64,000 bases of DNA. Origin: Toxorhynchites rutilus septentrionalis. Its lineage: Eukaryota; Arthropoda; Insecta; Diptera; Culicidae. The DNA lies in contig NC_073745.1 of assembly GCF_029784135.1 (NCBI RefSeq), positions 309,456,834-309,520,833 on the forward strand, in the 5' to 3' direction. Under the pieces are notes generated by a model. It saw only the letters and a list, made by a program, of their open reading frames with translations, was not told where the DNA came from and searched no databases. Shown one piece after another: positions 44,701-53,300 of this stretch (the first letter of the stretch is position 1; each line of letters begins with the position of its first letter). The position numbers were made by a program, and so were the translations under genes.

Positions 44701-47374
44701 TGGCAACCAAGCTAGGATTTCACTTCAAAAGATGTTCAGTAGCAGGTTCTCCTTCTTCTTCTCTTTTCCGAGATAAGGCGTTTTGCTTTTTTATTATTCA
44801 GGTAAGATTCATTATTTATTTTCATTATTTGGCTTTCGTTAAGTAAAGTTCTGTTCTTTGGATCGATGTAAATTTCTGCTAACAATAAAGGGTTAGCAAG
44901 AAGTGTACTTTCTTTTCTCCTCATGACCCATACAACATCTGCAATTGGTCATTCTATCTTCCTAAGACGGACTTCTTCATTCCAGAAATAAACTTTCCGA
45001 CTCCGACCCCGACTCCATAGCCCTGACACAAAGAGTTTTCAACAAAATCAAAACGGGTGGAAAGAAAATCAGCAGGCAAGCCCAAAATCTTGTTGTTCAG
45101 GATCATTTGCAGTAGATTTCACAGCGGAAGATTGCAGAGAAACTTGGGATAGACCAGAGAGCAGTCCGTGAAATTGTGCACAGGCAAAAAAACTTACGGT
45201 TCGCTTGCTGACAGATCCGGAAGAGGCCGTCGTCGGAAGACCGATAGCCGGACGGATCAACGAATCGTCTGGGAAGGGAAGAAATCTCCAAAAGTATCGG
45301 TCAAAGTCATTCAGGAAAAGCTCTCGTTGGCGGTATCGGTCAAAACCTTGCGTCACATTGAGCACGGACTCATGAGCATGTTCACTTTTGGAAAATAGTA
45401 CTTTGGGCTTGAGCTTTAGAAAAATAAGCGGCGCGATAGAGTGTTGTGGAAGGATGATGTGGGATTGCAGGAAATCATTTGCTGGCTACAGTCAAGCACG
45501 GAGGAGGCAATGTAATGGTGTGAAGATACTTCTCCTGGGCTGGTGTTGGAAATCCGGTGCGAATTCACGGTGTCATGACGGCAGATGTCTTTATTGACAT
45601 CCTTGAAGACAAACTGAAGGAACGCCTGGGAAAAACTCGCCTACGAAACAGCTTCGTTTTCCAACAAGACAACGACCCAAAGCATACTGCTAGCTTATTT
45701 TCGTTCACGCTTAATAAAGCCCCTTGAATGGCCACCACAAGGTCCTGATCTCAACCCGATAGAGAACCTGTGGGTCATTCTCGACAACAAAGTGGTGCAG
45801 GATAGTGTCAATGATAAGGACACTTATATTACGGTTCTCCAGAAAGCGTGGAACGAAATCGACTTTCAGCACCTCCATAACCTGGTTAGATAGTATGCCC
45901 AAACGTCTTCAACAGATCATTTAAGCTTCAGGAGGCCACACAAAATATTGATGCTTTTAACTTTTTTGCTTTTGCTTTTGTGATTTGTTATTTCTCAAAC
46001 TCGGGCTTTTAAACTTCTCAAGACTCATGAAATTGCTGTTTTAACTGAAAAGAATTGTTTTTTATTCAAACAAAATTGAGAGATTTTCTCTAATGATGCT
46101 TTTAATACAATGTAAACAACACTTTGGTTATATCGCTTCAATATCGATCGATTGCTAACAATACCGCACAGTTCTAACTGTCATAACATGAAGAACCGAG
46201 GGGTTACTCAAAGGTTTTGAGAGATTTTAATATTTTTTTCTGGCGGGAGGACTTTTCTTTTTGTCAACGCACATTTGTACACAATAAAGAAGTCATTTAA
46301 GGGAGTAAACAAAATCTATAAAAAAAAAGTTCATTACTTGAAAGAGTAAACGTTAACAAACAATTTCATAAAATTATGGTAGTAGTATTTGTTGAAATAA
46401 CCCAGATATTGAGAACCGTTTCTGAACATCCAAGGTGTGTTTTTTAATGTCTATCACTGTAGGTACATCATGCAGTCGGAGACGAACGCGTCCACGTGAA
46501 TGATTCACGACGCTCTCGCGCTGTAGCTTTCTGTTTGTCTGCATAAATATTTGTCAGAGATAAAACGCGCTATTCAAGCAAAGCTAGTAGGATTTACGCA
46601 CGAGATAATGCTTGCGACGTCAGTCGCTCAGAACAATGCTGGCCAAAACTACGTTTTGACAATCATCTGCATTAATCGGTCAAAATGTCTAAACACAGGC
46701 GCAATCATAATAACGATGGCGCAGGTAAGTTTCCGGCCAACCACCGTTAACCTTTCGATAGCCCCCCAACACATCGCAAAGTTTTAATTGAAAGTACACA
46801 ATCGTTGCAAACTTTCACTCCATAGTGTTTCGTTCGCTTATCTCCGCTCCTCAGAGAAAAACTTTTCCGCTTTAACAGTGACCCATGATTGGACTTGTTT
46901 TCTACGGGAAACGGCTTACTGCCGGTGCGTTATTCGGGGAAGACAGAGAAAGGGAAGAAAACTCACCATCGGTTGCTGTGGTTGATCCTTCATTGTTTCA
47001 GCCTTAATAACACCGGTTGGCACTTGCTGGGGTGTTTGTGGGGGCTGTTGCTGCTGTGGTTGATGCTGCTGATGCTGCTGCAGGCCCTGATTAGTCGGTA
47101 TGGTTTGAGCGACCTGCTGCTGCAGCGATTGCTGCTGCTGTTGGGCTTGCTGGGGCTGGCTTGGGTTGCCGAGCAGCGTGCTGTTGATTCCGGTCTGGGC
47201 GCCCGAGACGGTCACTAGCTGGCTCGATTGCACCACATTTGGCGTTCCGGCAGCACCGGTAGTAGTGTTGGGTGATGGGTGTGGCAAAGATGCCGGCGCC
47301 GGACTGCCTGATGAGTTCTGGGGCAGATTCTTCGGTGTGGCACCAAGGTTCAACGCCTTTCGACCGCGTCCACT
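23745..47374 (-). CDS. Tet: TET-family methylcytosine/methyladenine dioxygenase (5' part beyond the window)
   Basis: Nine minus-strand coding exons: 47374-46967, 32586-32458, 32128-29236, 29171-28967, 28861-28698, 28638-28360, 26705-26474, 26362-24703 and 23783-23745. All junctions are GT/AG and phases close to 2002 codons plus stop. The first 1100 residues are Gln/Asn/Ser-rich. The catalytic core follows: CDCFNS (about 1122), [53 protein letters not shown], the Fe-binding HxD in [10 protein letters not shown] (His1372, Asp1374), then a 400-residue low-complexity insert. It closes with [17 protein letters not shown] (third Fe ligand His1908) and [12 protein letters not shown] (2-oxoglutarate-binding Arg1923). 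All catalytic residues known from TET2 are kept. The enzyme is nuclear and uses Fe(II) and 2-oxoglutarate. In Drosophila, Tet acts on 6-methyladenine and RNA 5-methylcytosine. The CXXC exon is not in the window. Numbering starts at the first in-window codon. Confidence 0.95.
24010..24260 (-). pseudogene. Mariner-like transposase fragment in Tet intron
   Basis: Inside the 919-bp intron 23784-24702. The minus strand shows the catalytic-core block [21 protein letters not shown] and, frame-shifted, [17 protein letters not shown], corresponding to the second Asp region (QQDGA..CH) and the SCDLTPLD third-Asp region of mariner transposases. Related sequence is at 54886-54980. A block at about 23930-23960 (ttggattgtccggaaagtta) resembles a mariner end. 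Confidence 0.55.
24703..26362 (-). CDS. Tet: Tet exon: low-complexity insert and C-terminal catalytic segment
   Basis: 553 full codons. It starts [23 protein letters not shown] (end of the first catalytic half), then about 400 residues rich in Asn/Ser/Pro/Tyr/Gln including PPPPPP runs and GYGYHPP tyrosine-rich repeats. It then returns to the beta-helix with [20 protein letters not shown] and [16 protein letters not shown], followed by [11 protein letters not shown]. The insert is the variable, disordered loop that separates the two halves of the beta-helix in all TET enzymes. Confidence 0.95.
26474..26705 (-). CDS. Tet: Tet exon carrying the HxD iron-binding motif
   Basis: 76 full codons: [49 protein letters not shown], then [10 protein letters not shown] completed across the junction. 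HRD supplies two iron ligands. The 109-111-bp intron to the next exon has GTGAGT at the donor. Confidence 0.96.
27090..27700 (+). pseudogene. ITmD37E-like (mosquito IS630-Tc1) transposase C-terminal fragment
   Basis: In the Tet intron 26706-28359, antisense to Tet. The frame from 27108 reads [29 protein letters not shown] and [12 protein letters not shown], the first-Asp block (LMNDETYVK) of the mosquito ITmD37E group. Broken continuation follows to about 27700 ([12 protein letters not shown], later NNGVDYIEE). Many stops. The C-terminal half precedes an N-terminal fragment of the same family (next entry), so these are two truncated copies or a rearranged one. Confidence 0.7.
27850..28085 (+). 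pseudogene. ITmD37E-like transposase N-terminal fragment
   Basis: Plus strand, frame-shifted: a [24 protein letters not shown] DNA-binding segment, KLDVSQTS, then the [13 protein letters not shown] linker. Normally these stretches come before the LMNDETYVK block, which here lies 700 bp to the left. Confidence 0.6.
28360..28638 (-). CDS. Tet: Tet exon, Cys-rich domain core
   Basis: 92 full codons: [35 protein letters not shown], then a helical linker and [20 protein letters not shown] ending in FS(G). The [13 protein letters not shown] block is almost invariant in TET proteins and contributes zinc ligands. Confidence 0.97.
28698..28861 (-). CDS. Tet: Tet exon, Cys-rich domain
   Basis: 54 full codons: [54 protein letters not shown](G). 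It matches the zinc-binding C-R-R-C-A..NE.RTCACQG block. The following intron is only 59 bp. Confidence 0.97.
28967..29171 (-). CDS. Tet: Tet exon, start of the catalytic domain
   Basis: 67 full codons: [66 protein letters not shown](R). [20 protein letters not shown] is the hallmark Cys-N segment of TET enzymes. Confidence 0.97.
29236..32128 (-). CDS. Tet: Tet large exon, disordered region leading into the Cys-rich domain
   Basis: 964 full codons. It starts [20 protein letters not shown] and is almost wholly low complexity: Gln runs (about 31310-31380 and 31600-31640), Asn, Ser and Gly runs, a poly-Ser/His-Lys tract, and acidic/basic Lys-Ser stretches ([11 protein letters not shown]). It ends [20 protein letters not shown] then HLG, the first cysteines of the catalytic domain. 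It is uninterrupted over 2.9 kb despite the repeats, which supports coding status. Confidence 0.95.
32347..32457 (-). other. Tet: In-frame read-through of the small Tet exon to a stop (possible alternative end)
   Basis: Past the CAG|GTACAT donor at 32458/32457 the frame stays open for 36 codons ([36 protein letters not shown]) and ends TAA at 32347-32349. Composition is protein-like (His/Gln/Tyr), so intron retention would give a short, catalytically empty protein. A second possible in-frame donor is CGG|GTGATC inside this tract. Usage is not known. Confidence 0.45.
32458..32586 (-). CDS. Tet: Tet small exon
   Basis: 43 codons, phase 0 at both ends: [43 protein letters not shown]. The acceptor tract is ttttttttctctttcag. 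The 14.4-kb intron upstream contains most of the transposons in the middle of the window. Confidence 0.85.
32763..33990 (+). pseudogene. Tc1-type element remnant, copy 1
   Basis: Plus strand, antisense to Tet. Pieces of a Tc1 transposase: degraded HTH region (32820-33000), then [20 protein letters not shown] (first catalytic Asp region; frame from 33250), [34 protein letters not shown], a frameshifted QQDND (about 33528), and the C-terminal region ending near 33755 (pkrl...vieahgg). It matches 57330-58590, so both are copies of one family. Stops and shifts throughout. Confidence 0.8.
34612..34915. repeat. Inner long hairpin split by the SINE
   Basis: ctgaaaatctattattatct (34626) pairs with agataatgatttattttcag (34893-34912). 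ctttcacgctcccc...cgaagctcaat (34809-34843) pairs with attgagcttc...ggggagcgtcaaag (34858-34894). Removing the SINE restores one continuous stem. The outer edge ttcattccgcctgaaaat also occurs, inverted, at 1355-1375 beside the Tigger-like pseudogene. Confidence 0.75.
34653..34806 (+). mobile_element. Second tRNA-derived SINE family, 154 bp
   Basis: Has a perfect box A (TGGCGTAGTGG, about 34668) and a degenerate box B (GAGTTCAATTC), then a short body and an A-run. It is flanked by the exact 10-bp duplication tctttcacgc (34643-34652 and 34807-34816). It differs from the SINE at 7868. Confidence 0.88.
35086..40699. other. Tet intron: simple repeats and unassigned sequence
   Basis: CA/GT microsatellite at about 35560-35596 and a TG-rich patch at 35462-35490. 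The stretch 35430-37450 is richer in GC than its surroundings (CpG-containing blocks such as gcggcgcgcgcac at 35550) and may hold regulatory DNA. 36775-36900 resembles 1626-1760. 37900-40690 shows no recognisable genes. Short frames here have no protein-like features. Confidence 0.35.
40700..40990 (-). pseudogene. RTE/Proto2-like reverse-transcriptase fragment
   Basis: Minus strand: [47 protein letters not shown], the RT block with the QAGFRPGRSTTDQxFTLRQI signature of RTE-type LINEs. About 80 codons, then broken. The 16330-16500 fragment may come from the same kind of element. Confidence 0.7.
41025..41215 (-). mobile_element. Diverged, partial copy of the 7868-type SINE
   Basis: On the plus strand actcagttgagatttctatg, ttcagaatacgcgtgcacca, aaaaagcccccgatcataca and gggaatcg follow the reverse complement of the SINE at 44241-44510 in order, with many changes. 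The tRNA-like head is poorly kept. Confidence 0.6.
41216..43288. other. GC-rich island inside the long Tet intron
   Basis: Unlike the AT-rich intron around it, 41330-43070 is GC-rich with CpG runs (gcgcgcgcgcgc at 41584), GGT repeats (41323-41341), GAC/GTC repeats (42030-42045) and CAG-type repeats. TATA-like elements occur at 42537-42545 (tatataagg, plus orientation) and 43018-43026 (tatatatag, usable on the Tet strand). Several overlapping open frames are explained by base composition. It may be an alternative promoter or enhancer cluster, but nothing proves this. Confidence 0.35.
43468..43684. mobile_element. 217-bp MITE with CCCTTTGC ends, probably piggyBac-type
   Basis: Left TTAA (43464-43467) then CCCTTTGCTG; right end CTGCAAAGGG followed by tcaa (43685-43688), a one-base change from TTAA. 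It interrupts the left long arm of the Tc1 element, whose mirror arm at 46250-46297 lacks it. No coding capacity. Confidence 0.65.
44031..44216 (+). mobile_element. LINE 3'-UTR-only insertion (I-superfamily tail), second copy
   Basis: tccttttcataaagaaaata, gtcacccttctaaac, gcgagtaatcggtttcctac, ttaacttatgtaactgagca and taaaaataaacgaat match the LINE 3' UTR at 54205-54390 and the insertion at 17326-17526. No clear target duplication was found. Confidence 0.85.
44241..44510 (-). mobile_element. tRNA-derived SINE (same family as 7868-8150)
   Basis: The reverse complement has the tRNA-like head gcacccatggccgagtggtt...ggttcgattccc at its start (44510 leftwards) and ends at 44241 near ccattcaagaaag. 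The 9-bp duplication aacataatt is at 44232-44240 and 44511-44519. It interrupts the hAT transposase C-terminus just after LAVAIM. Confidence 0.92.
44520..44930 (-). pseudogene. hAT transposase C-terminal remnant (dimerisation region)
   Basis: Minus strand 44924-44736 reads [20 protein letters not shown] (the LDPRxKxLL region). About 44620-44520 reads [20 protein letters not shown] then [15 protein letters not shown], the hAT C-terminal dimerisation motif. A frame change lies between them and the SINE cuts the end. Most of the transposase is missing. Confidence 0.75.
45040..45935 (+). pseudogene. Tc1 transposase pseudogene of the 43291-46459 element
   Basis: In order on the plus strand across several frames: [20 protein letters not shown] (HTH; 45120-45180), GRGRRRKT and [20 protein letters not shown] (45200-45360), [20 protein letters not shown] (about 45540-45600), [20 protein letters not shown] (second Asp; about 45620-45680), [20 protein letters not shown] (third acidic region; 45730-45790), and the C-terminal LVRxMPKRLQ (45880-45915). 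At least four frame changes. Related to, but distinct from, the 32763/57060 family. Confidence 0.85.
46462..46966. other. Tet intron sequence adjoining the upstream exon
   Basis: No gene. Intronic sequence 3' of the 46967-47374 exon, with the donor gtgagt at 46966-46961 on the minus strand. No repeat recognised. Confidence 0.4.
46967..47374 (-). CDS. Tet: Tet exon, Gln-rich (most 5' exon in the window)
   Basis: 136 codons, phase 0 at both ends: [16 protein letters not shown]... then a Ser/Pro/Thr stretch and a Gln-rich tract ([31 protein letters not shown]), ending [10 protein letters not shown]. The acceptor follows cttcattgcag. The basic SGRGRKA start is what follows the CXXC zinc finger in other insect Tet proteins, so the CXXC exon should be the next one upstream, outside the window. 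No in-frame start codon belongs to this exon. Confidence 0.85.
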
Positions 47375-48714
47375 CTGCAATGAAGATGAAAGAAAAATTA
47401 CATTATACAAATTGTTTTTACAAAATTCGTATGAACAACGGGAAGAAAGTATTATAATCGTGTAATGTATTTATGCTGATGTAGTCCCAGGTATGCGAAA
47501 CGAATGGTTCGGATTCCGGTCTAGAAATCTCAGCCAACAATTCTTCCATATTGAAAAGGTGTTTGACGTTTTTTTGCCAATGCAAAGGCTAGACGACGGA
47601 TATCAGTAATGAGGATCTCAGAGAAACGGATTTGAAGATCGGGTGACCGAAGGACAAACTCCTGCTCCTGGTCTGGAGTGAATAGCATTGATCCCAGTGT
47701 GACAGAACATCATCTCCAAAGTATCAAATCGCATCTCAGAAATTCATTTCGAAATCTTCCCATGAATGTTTTCCCTTTTGACTACATTGCATTTTAGTAA
47801 TATTCGTTTATCTAAGGTGGTTCACATTACCAAGACATTAATTGTACCACACACTGAGTGCACCTAGCGAGACAACGCAAGCAAGAAGATCAATTTACAG
47901 ACCTTCGTACTAGCATGGCGACCGTGACAGGGTAAGCATCTACCGGAGATATAGCCGAAGAGTATTTTTTGTTGACAGGCCCTACTTAACGTTGGTACTG
48001 GTTCTGGTCCAGTTGAATATCAATCCTGCTCTGCCGTTTTGCCTTCCGAACATAAACACGAAACATCTAAAAAATAAGGACACATTTCACCTGTCAGTGA
48101 AACACAAACCAGGTGTCTGTTTCATCCTGACTGAAAGTGTCGATTCTACCTCAAGAGGACTCGAAATTTAAAAAAAAGTTTTTGTGCATAAATAAGCATC
48201 AAAATCACCTTCCCACAAAATACACTGAACAATGATCTAAGATGAATTAGGTTCATTGAAAGTATCGAATTTTCCAATATTTTCCGACTAAAGCACTTGA
48301 ATTCCACTAGCGGAATTTTACACGCACTGTCTCCTGTTTGCTGACCAGTTTTGTTTTGTTGTTTGTTTTGACACCATTTAGAGCTTGCTACTTGAAGAAA
48401 CAACAGTGAAAAAAATGAATTTTCGTGATTATGAGGATTTATTATTTTATTTTTTGGATGCCAATATAGTGATTATTGTATTGTAGGCAGCTGAGCGCGT
48501 GGATGCTCTCTTTAAAATAGTTCCTAGCTGGTGGTACGTTTTCCTCAGAATCTAGTGGACCGATCTGGATGAAATTTTTGTCTAGCATGTAGAAATGAAT
48601 TATCTAAACTCTTCAGTTTACAGATTTGTAGAAAACGAAAGCGAACACATTTACGTAATTCTTGTGGTGTATTTGTATTTGTGGAAGATTAAATTAAGTA
48701 TATCTCTATTTTTC
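47375..48714. other. Sequence upstream of the last in-window Tet exon, no gene seen
   Basis: Presumed intron. Short open frames (e.g. minus 48403-48146) have no family resemblance. No repeat identified with confidence. Confidence 0.35.
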
Positions 48715-49006
48715 AGTGAGAGGAAATGAGTATTGAACTATAGAGGCTTCGAACTTTTTTAATTCATTCTCCTCTAGCCTTGAAAAAGAGCAATTGGCAA
48801 AACATAACCTAAACTTTCGGCCTTGAAAAAGATAATTGAAAAGCTTCGCTGCCTACAATGATTGATTACTAGCTGGATAACTGCTGAACCATGAATGCTG
48901 ATCTATTTTTATGATCAATTACGATGGATCCTCTTGACATCTAATTTTTTTGCTTTCTTGTCGGAAATGTTGATTCATATAAAATATTTTTTTTTAAACA
49001 GTTAGC

Positions 49007-50373
49007 ATGATGTCGAGAATTGGAGACTACAACTATTTTTTTTTTTCCCCGATCCCCTTCAATCCTCGTCATCTCCTTCTCCTCCTGTTATCTTCTCTCC
49101 ACGTGTCAAGGTCTATCCTGAAGATGCACCTGGAACTGGTCCGTGGGTTGTTTTCTTCAGGCCTAAGCCAAACGGAAAAGCACTTAATGTTATTCAGATC
49201 ATGAAAGATCTGGCAAGATACTCCTCCGTGACAGAAATTACGAAGGTTAGACCGACCAAACTGCGTGTTGTCGTGGCTGATCGGAAAGACGCAAACGGTA
49301 TTGTCGTCGACCAGAGGTTTACCCTGGAATATCGTGTCTACGTGCCTTCCCATGACGTAGAAATCTCGGGGGTGATAACCGAAACGGGTCTGACGTGCAA
49401 ATCAATTATGGAAGGAGATGGCAGATTTAAAAAGCTGCCTTTGATTAAGGTTAAAATCTTAGAATGCCGACAACTCGGCAAAGTCTCCCAGGAAGGGAAA
49501 GAATCGAAATTTACGCCGTCCGACTCGTTTAGAGTCACTTTTGCTGGCTCCGCCCTCCCTGACTACGTTATGGTGGACAAATTGAGGCTACCGTTGCGAC
49601 TCTTCGTGCCAAAGCCCATGACTTGCCTGAAATGCAAGTCAGTTGGTCACACAGCAGCTTACTGCGCCAACAAGGAGCGCTGTGCCACTTGCGGAGAGCA
49701 ACATGTGGACAAATCCTGCAGTGCGATTGAGCAAAAGTGTCCATATTGCGGAGGAAATCCGCACGTGCTCTCGGCTTGTGAAACTTACAAGAGTCGCTGG
49801 GAGAAGCAGAAGCGCTCTTTAAAGGAACGCTCGAAGCGCACTTTTGCGGAAATTTTGAAGGGCGCTTCTCCATTGGCCCAACAGCAACAACCTTTAACCG
49901 CAAACAATGTCTTCGCTTCGCTGCCAGTTGACGAAATGGAAGCGGATACAGCTAACGAGGGCACACCGTACATCTTCCAAGGGAATCCCCGGCGCAAAAA
50001 TGTGACCACTCCCAAAGTTCAAGGACAAGCCCCTCCGGTTATACCCTCTGTTAGCATGCCTAAAAAATCGAGTGCAGCGGACAAGCAAAATCAGGTTCCT
50101 CCTGGCTTCCGTGGGAATAATTCACCTTCGAACGACCCAGCACTCGAAGGGACATCAAAAACCCCAACTGTCCCTATTTTACCGTCCAGTTCAACTTCCC
50201 AATCGGGATTTATAAAGTTGACTGACCTTGTGGCTCAAATCTTCACATGCTTTAATGTTTCCGACTCCATCAGAACCATTGTCATATCATTGCTTCCAGT
50301 ATTAAAGACAATTTTGCAACAATTGATGCAAACATGGCCCCTCCTTGCAATGATTATCTCTCTTGATGTCTAA
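49007..50373 (+). CDS. LINE ORF1 (zinc-knuckle RNA-binding protein), one frame break
   Basis: From 49201 the frame is open for 390 codons to TAA at 50371-50373. The natural start is probably ATG 49007 (MMSRIGDYNYFF), which is in another frame up to an 11-T run (49036-49046). Beyond it the ORF1 frame continues upstream without stops and reads PRVKVYPEDAP...PWVVFFRPKPNGKALNV into the 49201 Met. So the copy differs from a whole ORF1 by a one-base length change in the T-run (mutation or sequencing slip). Three CCHC-type knuckles are visible: CLKCKSVGHTAAYC (from residue 142 of the 390), CATCGEQHVDKSC and CPYCGGNPHVLSAC. The protein should coat LINE RNA. Confidence 0.85.
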
Positions 50374-53300
50374 TTCAAATAGAGAGGTCGGAGATATCAC
50401 TGTTTTACAGTGGAATTGTCGTAGTCTTATCCCTAAATTGGATACATTCAAATTTTTAATTCATAACTTCAATTGTGATGTTTTTGCTCTGTCCGAAACT
50501 TGGCTTTCTTCGCGAGATGATCTCTCTTTCCACGATTTTAATATTATACGCTTGGACCGTGATGACAGATACGGAGGGGTGCTATTGGGGATCAATAAGT
50601 GCCACTCATTTTTTCGAATTGACCTTCCACCTATTGGAGGGATTGAAGCTGTTGCTTGTCATGCAAACATCAGAGGAAAAGACCTCTGTATTGTCAGCTT
50701 GTATTGGCCTCCGAGAGCTGCGGTTAGCCGCAAGCAACTTGTTGACATGTGCTCACTCCTTCCTGAGCCACGATTGATCTTGGGAGACTTCAATTCTCAC
50801 GGAACTGCCTGGGGGGAACAGTACGACGACAATCGTTCACTGTTGATATATGATCTTTGTAACAGCTTCAATATGACACTTTTGAACACTGGGGAAACAA
50901 CACGTGTACCTAAACCTCCTGCTAACCCAAGTGCTCTTGACCTCTCGCTTTGCTCGAATTCACTATCATTAGATTGCAAGTGGAATGTAATCCAGGACCC
51001 CAACGGTAGTGATCACTTGCCAATCAAAATTTCCATCACCATTGGGTCGAATTTTTCTGAATCTATAAACATGGCATATGACCTCACAAGACACATTGAC
51101 TGGAAAAAATATGCGGACGCGATTGCTCTAGCCATCAATTCCAGAGATGGTTTACCTCCATTGGAGGAGTATAACTTCCTTTCTCGTTTGATCTATGACA
51201 GCGCGGTTCGCGCTCAAACGAAACCCATCCCAGGCTCCACTATTCGTCGAAGTCCTCCCAATCCATGGTGGGATAGCCAATGTTCCAAGCTTTATCAGGA
51301 TAAATCGAACGCATTCAAAGCTTTTCGGAAACGTGGAACCATTGAAAATTTTCAATCGTATTTGGACCTTGAAAATCAATTTAAAAACTTGATCAAAGGG
51401 AAAAAACGTGCTTATTGGCGAAATTTCGTGGGAGGTTTGTCACGAGAAACGTCAATGAAAAAATTATGGAAAGTGGCTCGAAACATGAGAAATCGCTCTT
51501 CATCCAATGAAAGCGACGAATATTCACATCGATGGATTTTTAATTTTGCACGGAAGGTTTGTCCTGATTCCGCTCCTGTGCAAAAAATTGTTCGAGATAT
51601 ACCACAAGATAGGTGCGATCTTGATTCCGAGTTTTCGATGGTAGAATTCTCTCTTGCTCTCCTTTCATGTAACAATTCTGCTCCGGGATCGGATAGAATT
51701 AAGTTCAACTTGCTGAAAAATCTCCCTGATGTGGCGAAACATCGCTTGTTGAACTTATTCAATCGGTTTCTGGAGCATAATATTGTTCCAGATGATTGGA
51801 GACAAGTACGAGTTATAGCTATTCAAAAACCCGGAAAACCCGCGTCCGACTTCAATTCGTACCGCCCAATAGCAATGCTGTCTTGTATACGGAAATTGTT
51901 GGAGAAAATTATCTTGTTTCGCCTTGATCGATGGGTTGAAACGAATGGCCTACTCTCAGATACACAATATGGGTTCCGCAGGGGCAAGGGGACGAATGAT
52001 TGTCTTGCGTTGCTTTCTTCAGAAATTCAAATGGCTTACGCCGGAAAAAAACAAATGGCTTCAGTGTTCTTGGACATAAAGGGGGCCTTTGATTCTGTTT
52101 CAATAGAGGTTTTGACAGACAAATTACACTCTCGGGGTCTGCCGCCTCTATTGAATAATATGTTATATAACTTGCTTTGTGAGAAGCATTTGAACTTTTC
52201 TCACGGAGATTCGGCAGTAAGTCGGGTCTCTTACATGGGCCTCCCCCAGGGCTCATGTTTAAGCCCCCTTTTGTACAACTTCTATGTAAGCGACATCGAC
52301 AATTGCCTTACACAAAATTGCAGCCTAAGACAACTTGCAGATGATGGAGTGGTGTCTGTCGTAGGATCAAACGAATCCGACCTGCAAGGACCCTTACAAG
52401 ATACCTTGAACAATTTTTCAACCTGGGCCATTGGGCTAGGGATCGAATTCTCCACGGAGAAAACAGAGATGGTGGTTTTTTCTAGGAAGCATAGACCAGC
52501 AAAACCAAAGCTTCAACTTTTGGGTAAACCGATCACTCATGCTATGTCATTCAAGTATCTTGGGGTCTGGTTCGACTCCAAATGTACTTGGGGGGCCCAT
52601 ATTAGGTATCTGAGTAAAAAATGCCAACAAAGAATAAATTTTCTCCGTACAATTACCGGCACCTGGTGGGGAGCCCATCCCGAAGATCTTATAATGTTGT
52701 ATAGAACAACTATTCTCTCAGTGATGGAGTATGGCAGTTTCTGTTTTCAATCAGCTGCCAAAACACACTTAATTAAACTCGAGCGAATTCAGTATCTTTG
52801 TCTCCGTATTGCGTTGGGATGTATGCCCTCAACGCATACCATGAGTCTCGAGGTTTTGGCAGGCCTACTCCCACTAAAAGATCGCTTCAATTTATTATCT
52901 CTTCGGTTCTTCATCCGGTGTAAGGTCATGAACCTATTGGTGATCGGAAATTTTGAGCGGCTGATCGAGCTAAATTTTCACTCCGGATTCATGAGTTCAT
53001 ATCATGAATTCATCTCCATGCAGGTTGATTCTTCTTCGTATATTCCCAACCGTGTTTGTTTCCCTGACTACATCAATTCCTCTGTGCATTTTGATCTGTC
53101 CATGAAGCAAGATATCCATGGATATTCAGATTACCAACGATCGAGGATCGCTCCAACGATCTTCGATGAAAAATATAGGGGTATCAATTGTGATAATATG
53201 TACTTTACTGATGGGTCCACTATAAATGAGTCCACAGGATTTGGAGTGTTCAACGAATTTTTTAGCACCTCACACAGTCTTCAGAATCCTTGCTCAGTGT

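Larger units (their letters stand above)
43914..45025 (-). mobile_element. hAT element with perfect 8-bp target duplication
   Basis: Starts CAGGGTTGTGGAGTAGGAG, ends CCCGACTCCATAGCCCTG (inverse complement CAGGGCTATGGAGTCGGG). The exact duplication acacaaag lies at 43906-43913 and 45026-45033. The transposase remnant is on the minus strand at 44520-44930. The element sits between the left arm and the transposase region of the Tc1 element. Confidence 0.95.
43291..46459 (+). mobile_element. Tc1-type element with long inverted repeats and TA duplication, hosting further insertions
   Basis: The ends CAGTGATAGGCATAAAAAAG (43291) and, inverted at the right, CAGTGATAGACATTAAAAAA (46459 leftwards) are typical Tc1 termini, each flanked by TA (43289-43290, 46460-46461). 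Inverted similarity continues over long arms (about 43291-43460 with 46290-46459, and 43722-43793 with 46180-46250). The broken transposase is at 45040-45935. A hAT element, a SINE, a LINE tail and a TTAA-type MITE are nested inside. Confidence 0.92.

Noticed and set aside
48146..48403. 85-codon minus-strand ORF before the LINE
   Set aside because: No recognisable motif, AT-rich composition, no splice context.
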